Below are positions 1 through 7,300 of a DNA stretch of 9,566 nucleotides, piece after piece. Numbering within the stretch: the first letter of the stretch is position 1; every line of letters starts with the position of its first letter. The stretch covers positions 1-9,566 of the forward strand of contig FR901626.1 in assembly GCA_000438015.1 (NCBI GenBank). Reading direction: 5' to 3'. The stretch comes from Coraliomargarita sp. CAG:312 (GTDB lineage Bacteria > Verrucomicrobiota > Verrucomicrobiia > Opitutales > Intestinicryptomonadaceae). The translations under genes were made by a program, and so were the position numbers. The notes under the pieces were generated by a model. That model ran no database searches. It had not been told where the DNA came from and worked only from the letters and a program-made list of their open reading frames with translations.

Positions 1-213
1 ATTATTGGCTATATTGCCTCCTATTTGCAGGTAAAAACGGCTATATAACACCTTGCCGACGGCTTTTACTTTTATTCCCAGTAAAACCCATGCCTCTTTC
101 ACATCATTTTATCTGCTTCTCCGTTGCAGAATCTATCGCTGCTTGAATGTAAAATTTTTCTTATAAATACAGCACCTTTTATTTCGGGGTTCGGCTGAAA
201 GACTGTCTATTAG

Positions 214-237
214 AAGGTATTTATAAAAAAATACTTT
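214..237. repeat. AT-rich hairpin, 9-bp arms with 6-base loop
   Basis: AAGGTATTT (214-222) can pair with AAATACTTT (229-237), with one G-T wobble, leaving loop ATAAAA. No T-run follows, so it is a poor intrinsic terminator. It may be a weak transcript-end structure from a gene to the left, or chance in AT-rich DNA. Confidence 0.3.
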
Positions 238-399
238 CCTGTGCAGATTAAAATTATTCGCTTATCTTTTGTTTCGTCGTTTTACAGCAACGTAGCCTAT
301 TTTCTTGCAATCTCGTCTTTATAAGAGGGAAGGTTTATTCGTTATGTTCAACAAGTGCGGGGGTATGAGTTAAATCTTTTGCAATTGCCAAAATTTTAG

Positions 400-419
400 A
401 AGGTCAAAATTTGGACCTT
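400..419. promoter_or_regulatory. 20-bp near-perfect palindrome, candidate operator
   Basis: AAGGTC (400-405) and GACCTT (414-419) are perfect inverted arms. The middle AAA/TTT continues the symmetry, so 9 of 10 base pairs match; only the pair 406/413 fails. It lies 86 bases before the start at 506 and just before a possible -10 box TATTAT (425-430), where it would cover the -35 region. That placement suits a repressor binding site. No cognate regulator is in the window, and the -35 itself is not convincing. Confidence 0.4.
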
Positions 420-490
420 AAATGTATTATCTCCTTTTTATGCAGAATATTATTGAAATTTTACAAAATCTATGAATGATAGTCGGCAAA

Positions 491-495
491 AGGAG
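491..495 (+). promoter_or_regulatory. Ribosome binding site AGGAG that decides the start of the PEP-CTERM gene
   Basis: AGGAG ends 10 bases before ATG 506. The earlier in-frame ATG at 476 has no such site and would put ten extra residues before the signal peptide, so 506 is preferred. Confidence 0.7.
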
Positions 496-505
496 CTTTT
501 TATCT

Positions 506-1528
506 ATGAGAAAGTTGTCTGCGTTTTCTTTATTGTTTATTTCTTCCCTATTTGCTTGTGCTGAATCCTTTGAAGGGATTATTACGGGCGTCAAAGAAGT
601 TACCGAATCCTGCGGGGTCGATTCTGGAAAAACTTTGCAGATCGGCACAGCAGATGAAAGCGGAACACTGAATATAAGTTTTACCGGAGTCGGATATTTT
701 ACCAATTCAGGAAAGCTAATTGTTTCGGAAAACGGAACGTTAAGCATATCCAACACAGAAAAACCATTTAGTCCTGTCGGAAAGTTGGGGAATGCCGATA
801 TTTACGGAACTATTGAAATTTCTGGAGGCAGTTTTTGGAGCGGAACATTGATTAATGTATATGGAAACGCAAGTCTTTCAGGGTCGTTTTCCATGGGATA
901 TGGCGCGGTAATGAACGTAAATACTTCTTCGGCAGATTTTACGGGGGTTGAATTTCGCGTGGGTCAAGGCAAGTCCACGACAAGCCAGCTAAATTTAAAT
1001 GCCGAAAACGCAATTTCCACGATGGGGAACATAAAGCTGATTTATTGGAGTGACGCCGGTTCAAATCTAAAAATAACCGTTGGGGACTATATAAATACAA
1101 TCCCCAAGCTGCGTTTTAATAAAGATTCCTATTTAAATATCGATATGCTTGGAGACAAGCAGCTTTCTATTAAGCAGATTTGTTTCGACGGCGACGGAAA
1201 AGATGCCGATTGCGATCCAACTCAAGCCATCGCAACTATAGAACTTAATAATTTCGACAACGACAAAATTTTAATCGAGGATTTAACGGGAGTTTCTTTG
1301 GAGAATAATCTTTTGAAAGTTTATAAGGATGGCTCCAATTCTGTTTATTCTTATATAGAGATAGTTGCGCATGACGCTGAAGGCAACCTTATTGATGGCG
1401 AATGGAATTTAGTTCAGGGGGAAGGCGGGTATTGGCTGAATAATTCGGCGATTCCGGAACCCGCCGCTTACGCCGCGCTCTTGGGATTTCTCTCGTTGGC
1501 TTTAGCTGCTGCGCGCCGCCGCAAGTAA
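506..1528 (+). CDS. Exported beta-rich PEP-CTERM sorting domain protein
   Basis: A 340-residue protein from ATG 506 (AGGAG ten bases upstream). It opens with a signal peptide: MRKLS, then a hydrophobic core to about residue 20 ending near Ala-Cys-Ala. The body is rich in Gly, Ser, Thr and Asn with short repeating 'G-x-L-x-I/V-S' strands (roughly residues 40-170), as in beta-helix or stacked-strand surface proteins; no catalytic motif is visible. Residues 316-340 form a PEP-CTERM tail: Ile-Pro-Glu-Pro, a hydrophobic Ala/Leu helix, then Ala-Arg-Arg-Arg-Lys. In known systems this tail is processed by an exosortase and such proteins go with extracellular polysaccharide; no exosortase gene lies in the window. 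The aspartate-rich patch DGDGKDADCD (about residues 228-237) might bind calcium. The secreted glycosidase gene follows 155 bases later. Export and sorting are well supported; the molecular role is unknown. Confidence 0.85.
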   Translation: MRKLSAFSLLFISSLFACAESFEGIITGVKEVTESCGVDSGKTLQIGTADESGTLNISFTGVGYFTNSGKLIVSENGTLSISNTEKPFSPVGKLGNADIYGTIEISGGSFWSGTLINVYGNASLSGSFSMGYGAVMNVNTSSADFTGVEFRVGQGKSTTSQLNLNAENAISTMGNIKLIYWSDAGSNLKITVGDYINTIPKLRFNKDSYLNIDMLGDKQLSIKQICFDGDGKDADCDPTQAIATIELNNFDNDKILIEDLTGVSLENNLLKVYKDGSNSVYSYIEIVAHDAEGNLIDGEWNLVQGEGGYWLNNSAIPEPAAYAALLGFLSLALAAARRRK

Positions 1529-1599
1529 TTGCAGAGCTTGGCGGTAGAATTATCCCGAGAAAAAAGCATTCTATTTTGCTGCAGAGGGAGGCTGTTTTT

Positions 1600-1642
1600 A
1601 GGTTTTTAAGCGTGAATTTTTTTCGCAAGAAGCTGAAAACCT
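1600..1642. repeat. Inverted repeat between the PEP-CTERM and glycosidase genes
   Basis: AGGTTTT (1600-1606) pairs with AAAACCT (1636-1642), with GCG/CGC able to pair inside. A competing pairing is GGAGG (1587-1591) with CCTCC (1640-1644). With no T-run after the structure, a terminator is not supported; it could be leader structure for the glycosidase transcript. Confidence 0.3.
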
Positions 1643-1673
1643 CCGTCTATATTTTATAAATAACAATACGATA

Positions 1674-1680
1674 GGGGGGG
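1674..1680 (+). promoter_or_regulatory. Ribosome binding site made of a seven-G run
   Basis: Seven consecutive G, preceded by ATA, end three bases before ATG 1684. It is the only Shine-Dalgarno-like sequence available, and the signal peptide starts directly at this ATG, which fixes the start. A G homopolymer is an unusual binding site because it can pair in several registers and is prone to slippage. Confidence 0.6.
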
Positions 1681-1683
1681 TTA

Positions 1684-3915
1684 ATGGGGAAAAGACTGCT
1701 GCACTATTTAATTTGTCTGTTGGGAGTGGCGTCTTTGGCGGTTGCGGACACGCATGTTCAAGTCTCAACCGGAAAAGGAGATTCATATCCCGAAGACTAT
1801 GTTCCTCCCTTTTTAGGCAACGGTTCAATTTCCACAAGCGTCGACTATTTGGGGAAGCAGGTTCAAAGGAAATATGTCACGTTTTATCCGGAAGTTGTGT
1901 GGGCGGGGCGCCGTTATCCTCCCGCAGTGCAGGGATGTATGCTGATAACTATGGGGCATTTTGATGACGAAGTGCTCGTCGATGGGAAGCCATTGGGAAA
2001 GCCACTGGCTTGGAAACAGACACTTGATACGCGCAAGGCTTACAGTGCGACGGAAGTTGAGTATGATTCCGCCATAGTTTCCACTATTGCGTTTGTCCCT
2101 TACGGCCTAGATATGATTGTGGTTAGAAAGTCGGTTTCTCCGAAGGCGTCGGATGCAAAAAATGCCGAAATAAAATTTACATATTTTTTAAGCGATCTCG
2201 ATAGCGGCAAGGCACCTCCGTATGTTCTTGTATCGCCCCGCAAAGACGGAGCCTATCCGAATGCGGCATCTTTGGACTATACTGCATACGCTTATAAGAT
2301 TTACAACGGAGAAGTTTCCTTGATGTCGGATGTTCCTTGCAATATTTCTACTGGAAATATATCTGCTACGTTGAGCTCGACTTTTGATATGCAAGAAAGC
2401 AAGGCCGTTGCGACTTATTTCATATCTTTTGCCGACGACTTTCACCAAAGTAAGCTTGAACGGGCAAAGGAACTTAAAACCGAAGTTGTAAAAAAGGGAT
2501 TTGACGGCATATTTGCCGAGCATAAGGCCAAATGGGCGGACTTTTGGAGCGGAGCTTGCATGGACATTCCTGATAAAGAGATGCAGGCCGCGTATGAAAC
2601 GGCTTTGTATCATTTAAATTCCATGTACACTAAATGGTCGATACCCGTTTCGCTTTTTGGGCACGGAGTGGGCTGGTCGGGTCGGTTTTTTGGATGGGAT
2701 GAAATGTTTTGCGTTTTTGGGGCTGCTTCAAGCGGAAAGTTCGGTCTTTCAGCGCGCACTGCAAATTTTCGAAAGAATACGCTTTCAAAGGCTATGAGCC
2801 GCGTCTCGCATTATAGCCGCATTGAAGAAAAAAAATATGGCGCGCGGTATCCTTGGGAATCTCTCGAAGATGCTGCGGAAGGCGCCCCCAATCCCTACGG
2901 CTTTTGGTTTGACCATGTATTCCATATGTCGAATATTGCAGCAAGCGCGTGGATTCATTACTTGTTTACGGGCGACAAAGAGTTTTTGTCAGAAACCGCC
3001 TATCCGGTCATACGGGAGTGTGCGGCGTTTTTCTATTCGCATATGCTGCAAAAAAGCGGCGATAAACTGATAATCGGCAAATGCACAGATATAGAGAGGC
3101 TCGGTCCAGCTGTTGAAAATCCGTTTTTGACTTCTTGCGGTGCTATTTACAACTTTGAAATTGCCGCGCGCGCGGCCGATATTCTGGGAATCGATGCGGA
3201 ATATGCGGCAAAATTGCGCGAGGCCGCGGCGGAGCTAAGAAAAACGCTTCCCCAAACTCCGGAGATGTACGTTCCGTTTTCTGGATGCACAGAAAAGAGC
3301 ATAGTCGCAATCGGCGGATTTTTCCCGTATGGGGTGTTTGATAAAACTGAAAAAAAACAGATTGCGGCTCTTTACGATGTTTTAAAGAATATAGAAGCAG
3401 TTGGAAACATGTATCCCGTCGGCAGTTCGGTTTGTTCGTGGTATGCGGCTTGGCTTGCCTCGGCGCTGGTTGTTGCCGGAGATGAAGTGGAGCCCGGGCG
3501 CCTGCTTGCCAACACTGCGCGCAACACGGGTCAATTTTCTGAAACTTGGGAAATTAACGAGCCCAAGGTGCGCCGCACGCCGTGGTTTACAACTTCTGCG
3601 GGAAATTATATTTATGCGCTAAACCAAATGTTGGTTTCTCCGCGCGAAAACGGAGATATAAACGTGGCAGCAAGCGTTCCTGGGGCTTGGCGCGAATTTT
3701 CCTTCCGCCTGCCGGTTTTCGGCGGAGGCTGGATTGGCGCAAAAGTTTCGAACGGAAAATTTGTAAAGTTGGACTATAAGTCCGGTTCAGGCGACTCCGT
3801 TAAAAGGAGGTTGATTCTTCCCGCGCGCCTTGTGCCGGAATCAAAAGTGTTGCCAGGCTGGAAATCCGACGGAAAAAACTACGTTGCAGAAGTGGGAAAG
3901 GATTTTTCTCTTTAA
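1684..3915 (+). CDS. Secreted glycoside hydrolase-like protein, (alpha/alpha)6 barrel, GH65/GH95-like
   Basis: A 743-residue protein with a Sec signal peptide (MGKRLLHYLI, hydrophobic core, likely cut after Ala-Val-Ala at about residue 21; no lipobox). An N-terminal beta-rich domain starts with PPFLGNGSIS (residues 41-50), like the 'LGNG' opening of GH65 and GH95 proteins. The barrel runs from about 295 to 650 and contains FGWDEMF (336-342), YPWES (379-383) and Glu389 in AEGAPNP, then HVFHMSNIAASAWIHYLFTGD (411-431). This order matches the GH65 pattern in which YPWE and a nearby Glu line the active site, with Glu389 or Glu382 as possible acid. A C-terminal beta segment (about 655-743) resembles the closing domain of GH65/GH95. 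Substrate cannot be read from sequence; an alpha-glycoside in exported or environmental polysaccharide is plausible. It sits beside a PEP-CTERM gene, suggesting a periplasmic or extracellular role. Superfamily is likely, exact family uncertain. Confidence 0.75.
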   Translation: MGKRLLHYLICLLGVASLAVADTHVQVSTGKGDSYPEDYVPPFLGNGSISTSVDYLGKQVQRKYVTFYPEVVWAGRRYPPAVQGCMLITMGHFDDEVLVDGKPLGKPLAWKQTLDTRKAYSATEVEYDSAIVSTIAFVPYGLDMIVVRKSVSPKASDAKNAEIKFTYFLSDLDSGKAPPYVLVSPRKDGAYPNAASLDYTAYAYKIYNGEVSLMSDVPCNISTGNISATLSSTFDMQESKAVATYFISFADDFHQSKLERAKELKTEVVKKGFDGIFAEHKAKWADFWSGACMDIPDKEMQAAYETALYHLNSMYTKWSIPVSLFGHGVGWSGRFFGWDEMFCVFGAASSGKFGLSARTANFRKNTLSKAMSRVSHYSRIEEKKYGARYPWESLEDAAEGAPNPYGFWFDHVFHMSNIAASAWIHYLFTGDKEFLSETAYPVIRECAAFFYSHMLQKSGDKLIIGKCTDIERLGPAVENPFLTSCGAIYNFEIAARAADILGIDAEYAAKLREAAAELRKTLPQTPEMYVPFSGCTEKSIVAIGGFFPYGVFDKTEKKQIAALYDVLKNIEAVGNMYPVGSSVCSWYAAWLASALVVAGDEVEPGRLLANTARNTGQFSETWEINEPKVRRTPWFTTSAGNYIYALNQMLVSPRENGDINVAASVPGAWREFSFRLPVFGGGWIGAKVSNGKFVKLDYKSGSGDSVKRRLILPARLVPESKVLPGWKSDGKNYVAEVGKDFSL

Positions 3916-3999
3916 AGGAGGCTTCATGTAAATTGCTGAGCTATGGCGCAAACCTAGCTATGCAAGGCTAAAAGTCCTCCCCTCCGCAGTTTTGGGGAG
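3916..3999 (+). promoter_or_regulatory. Candidate RNA switch: Shine-Dalgarno with alternative anti-Shine-Dalgarno pairing
   Basis: AGGAGG (3916-3921) directly follows the glycosidase stop. CCTCC at 3976-3980 (repeated at 3981-3985) can pair with its GGAGG. The same C-rich block CTCCCC (3977-3982) can instead form a perfect 6-bp hairpin with GGGGAG (3994-3999), loop of 11 bases. The two pairings exclude each other. Between them AGCTA (3940-3944) pairs with TAGCT (3955-3959), with GG/CC continuing the stem around loop CGCAAA (3948-3953). The fragment GGCGCAAACC...GGCTAAA recalls the c-di-GMP (GEMM) core, but other conserved parts are missing, so I do not assign that class. Confidence 0.3.
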
Positions 4000-4004
4000 A
4001 ACGC

Positions 4005-4142
4005 ATCAATCTGCAATATAAATGGAAATATAGATATTTTAAGAGTTTACGTTTTTTTGCTGTTGCCTGTTGTTCCATTTTCTTCTGTGCGGCAATTTTA
4101 TATGTTTTTGGCTCAATAGGGCAAGCCGCGCCGCCAATTTAA
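4005..4142 (+). pseudogene. 45-codon open frame for a single-pass membrane peptide, no normal start
   Basis: From ATC 4005 to TAA 4140-4142 the frame encodes a basic N-terminus (KWKYRYFKSLR, residues 6-16), a hydrophobic cysteine-containing helix (about 17-38) and a short tail ending AAPPI. This is what a membrane anchor or uncleaved signal peptide looks like. The frame opens after a stop at 3969 and has no ATG, GTG or TTG. The only ribosome binding site is GGGGAG (3994-3999), five bases before the ATC codon and 11 before a CTG. It may be the decayed 5' end of an exported-protein gene, a peptide with a rare start, or chance in T-rich DNA. No family recognised. Confidence 0.2.
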
Positions 4143-4155
4143 ATAAAAAGGCGCG
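4127..4155. repeat. GC-rich hairpin, 6-bp stem CGCGCC/GGCGCG
   Basis: CGCGCC (4127-4132) pairs perfectly with GGCGCG (4150-4155) across a 17-base A/T-rich loop. The following CTTAAATTT is only weakly U-rich. It could end transcription from the left before dnaE. A competing AT pairing exists: AATTTAA (4136-4142) with TTAAATT (4157-4163). Confidence 0.35.
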
Positions 4156-4169
4156 CTTAAATTTCATGC

Positions 4170-4205
4170 CGCGCTATTGCCAAAGAGCAAATTTTCTTCG
4201 GCGCG
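4170..4205. repeat. Second GC-rich stem with nested hairpin before dnaE
   Basis: CGCGC (4170-4174) pairs with GCGCG (4201-4205), and TTGC (4177-4180) with GCAA (4187-4190) can fold inside the loop. It directly follows the 4127-4155 hairpin. Function unknown. Confidence 0.3.
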
Positions 4206-4336
4206 TCTAAAGGAAACAATCTTGGCAGATTTTTTTGCCGCCTGGAGCAGCCTTGTTTGCGGGGCTTCTTCTCGATAGTTCGTTCTGCCGGCAAAAAATA
4301 GTTGACGGGGTATGGGTTCGGTAAGAAACTGAAAAA

Positions 4337-7300
4337 ATGGATAATTTTGTACACTTGCATGTTCATACCGACCACAGCTTTTTAGACGGATGCAGCAGAG
4401 TGGACAAACTTATGGCGCGCGTGGCTGAATTGCAAATGCCCGCCGTGGCTATGACCGACCACGGCAATATGTGCGGGGCTATTGATTTTTACAACGCCGC
4501 AAAGAAAATGGGTGTAAAACCTATAATCGGAATTGAAGCCTACTTGGTTTACGACCATAAGATGGAGGATAAACCCCGCCGGGATAGGGAAAAAAGCGAC
4601 GATATAAACGATGTCGAAAACGACTTGTCGATGTTGAAGCCCGAAAACTACCCAAAGTTTCAAATCCACCATAAAACCTTGCTCGCGCAAAATTATGAAG
4701 GTTTTTTGAGCTTGGCGAAACTTTCCAGCGAGTCTTTTGAGCGCGGATTTTACCGCAAGCCGCGCATAGATGTCGAAACTCTTGCCAAGTATTCCAAGGG
4801 GATTATCGCCTTAAGCGGATGCCTCAACGGAGTTGTATCGCAATTTTTGCTCTATTCGGATTATGAAAGGGCGCGCGAAGCTACGGGCAAGTTTGTCGAT
4901 ATATTCGGCAAGGACCGCTATTTTATAGAGATACAAAACCACTATCTTCCGCAGCAGCAAAAGATTATTCCGGGGCTTATAAAACTCGCCCGCGAGTTTG
5001 GCTTGAAGCTTGTTGCAACAAACGACTCGCACTACGTCCGCAAGTCCGATGCATCCGCCCACGATGCCATGCTTTGCATTCAAACCGGCCGAAAGATAAA
5101 TGAAACCGACCGGATGAAGTATCCAAACAATGAGTTTTATATAAAAACCCGGCAGGAGATGGAAATTGCCTTCCCCGATTTGCGCGAGGCACTCGACAAC
5201 ACTCTGGATGTCGCGGAAATGGTGGATATAAAGATTCCGCTCGGAGAAAATCATTATCCGAAGTACGAGGCTCCTAAAGATTTAGTGTACAACAAAGACG
5301 AGCTTCATTTTAACCGCATTTTGGACCTGTATGTCAAAAAAAAGAATGAAGTTCAGGCGCAAAAGGGCAAACCTGCCGATTTTCACCTTTCGGAAGACGA
5401 GCGCGCTGCGCTGAAAAAAAACGGGCTATATCTTTTTGACCTTAGCAAAAAAGGGCTGAAGCGCCGCTATGGCGTCGACTACGACCATCCGGATCTTTAC
5501 GTTCCAAAACCTGGCGAGCCGGCCGACAGAGCCAAGCAGCTCTGCGACAAACTGGATTATGAGCTTTCAATTATTATCGGCGCGGGATTCGTCGATTACT
5601 TCTTGATTGTTTGGGACTTTATAAATTGGGCTCGCACAAACGGGATTCCCGTCGGCCCCGGACGCGGTAGCGGCGCAGGCTGCATGATAGCCTATCTTAT
5701 AAAAATCACCGACATAGAGCCTATACGCTTTAATTTGCTGTTTGAAAGAATGCTTTCTTTGGAGCGCGTTTCCCCTCCGGACTTTGACGTCGACTTCTGC
5801 CAGAGGCGCCGCGACGAGGTCATCGACTATGTGCGCGGCAAGTATGGCGTCGACCGCGTCGCCAACATAATAACTTTCAACAAGCTTGGCGCAAAGCAGA
5901 TTGTGCGCGATATTGCCCGCGTAAACGACATCTCGTACGACCGCGCCAACGCCGTCGCAAAAAAGGTTCCGGACGACCTTAAAATGACGCTTAAAAAAGC
6001 TTTGGAAACATCCGGGGAGTTGCGCGAGGAAGTTGAGAACGATCCGGAGATCAAGCATGTATTTGAACAGGGCGAAGTATTGGAGGGAATGATTCGCCAA
6101 ACAGGCAAACACGCTTGCGGCATTATTATCGGAGACCAGCGGCTTGACAATTTGGTTCCTATGATGATTCAGGAAGGAACTCTTACAACCCAGTTTCCCA
6201 AGGCTCCGGTTGAGGATTTGGGCTTGTTGAAGGCTGATTTTCTGGGGCTCAAAACGCTTACAGTAATATCGGACGCCCAGGATAATGTGCGGCGCACCCG
6301 TAAAAATCCCGGCTTCGACATAGAAGAAGTTCCGCTCGAAGATCCTGCCGCATTCAAACTTTTGAATTGCGGAATTACCGTTGGAGTGTTTCAGCTTGAA
6401 AGCGAGGGCATGCAGAACTTGTGCCGCCGCATAGGATTGAGTTCTTTTGAGGAGATAATAGCCTTAATCGCCCTTTACCGTCCAGGGCCGATGCAGTTTA
6501 TCGACCAGTTTATAGAGGCTAAAAAAGACCCTTCGAAGCTGCAAGTTCCACATCCCCTCCTGAAAGATCTGGTTCAGGAGACCTATGGCGTTCTTGTTTA
6601 TCAGGAACAAGTTATGATGGCTGCGCGCATAATAGCCGGTTATACTTTGGGTGAAGCGGATATCTTGCGCCGCGCAATGGGCAAGAAAAAGCCCGAGGTA
6701 ATGGCGCAGCAGAAGTCTATATTTATAGCCAAGGCAAAGTCCTTTAACAATATGGACGCCGACGAAGCCGAGCGCATATTTGCCGTCTTGGAGAAATTTG
6801 CCCAGTACGGTTTTAATAAATCCCACTCTGCCGCCTATGCCATGCTGAGCTATAGAACTGCCTATTTGAAGGCAAACTATCCCGTGGAGTTCATGGCAGC
6901 CCTGCTTTCCAGCGAACTCGGAAATATGGACAAGGTTTCAAAGTTCATCGAGGAAACCGAGGCGATAAACATAAAGGTTTTAGGCCCGGATATAAACATC
7001 TCGCGCGAGATGTTTACTCCCATAATAAATCCGGATTGGAGGCCCGATGTACAAGACGACATATTTGGCAAAAGCGCCGGATCAATACGCTTCGGGCTTG
7101 CCGCTATAAAAGGAATAGGCGACGCCGCCGCGCGCGCAATAATTCAAGAGCGGGACGCCAACGGAGAATTTAAGGACGTGTTCGATTTCGTCGGCAGGTT
7201 GGGCACTAAGAAACTCAATAAGAGAGTGTTTGAAAACCTTATAATGACCGGCGCGTTCGATTCTTTCGGAATAGACAGGGGCCATTTGTTGGGAAGCATG

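Larger units (their letters stand above)
1..505. other. AT-rich non-coding region upstream of the PEP-CTERM gene
   Basis: No convincing gene lies here; forward frames are closed quickly by stops. The stretch is AT-rich and holds an AT hairpin (214-237), a near-perfect palindrome (400-419) and a TATTAT box at 425-430, then the ribosome binding site of the next gene. It reads as the 5' regulatory and untranslated region of that gene plus the spacer to whatever lies left of the window. The nine-base word TTAGAAGGT occurs twice (210-218 and 396-404), the second copy running into the palindrome; this may be chance in AT-rich DNA. Confidence 0.7.
3916..4336. other. 421-base intergenic region before dnaE with structure but no conventional gene
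   Basis: No reading frame with a normal start, a ribosome binding site and useful length exists on either strand. It contains a Shine-Dalgarno/anti-Shine-Dalgarno block (3916-3999), an open frame for a 45-residue membrane peptide (4005-4142), and two GC-rich stems (4127-4155 and 4170-4205). The last 130 bases before dnaE hold TTGACG at 4302-4307 but no matching -10 box, so I cannot place the dnaE promoter. Confidence 0.65.

Noticed and set aside
1..102. Minus-strand frame open from GTG 102 to the left edge (34 codons, VKEAWVLLGIKVKAVGK...)
   Set aside because: Too short, no recognisable family, and its only Shine-Dalgarno-like GGAG is about 16 bases from the GTG. It could be the start of a gene outside the window but cannot be supported.
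427..756. 109-residue minus-strand frame over the start of the PEP-CTERM gene
   Set aside because: Antisense shadow of a well-supported gene; composition and ending do not resemble a real protein.
3916..4010. c-di-GMP (GEMM) riboswitch
   Set aside because: Only the GCAAA...GGCTAAA-like part is similar; the first helix and receptor elements are not found, so kept as an unclassified structured leader.
4224..4239. Terminator-like GGCA...TGCC hairpin with a T-run
   Set aside because: The T-run lies in the loop, not after the stem, and the stem has only four pairs.
4302..4330. Promoter with TTGACG at 4302-4307 for dnaE
   Set aside because: No -10 box at 16-18 bases; at 17 bases the sequence is GAAACT.
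4157..4375. 72-residue minus-strand frame across the dnaE start
   Set aside because: Antisense to the dnaE start and GC stems, no family resemblance, no clear ribosome binding site.
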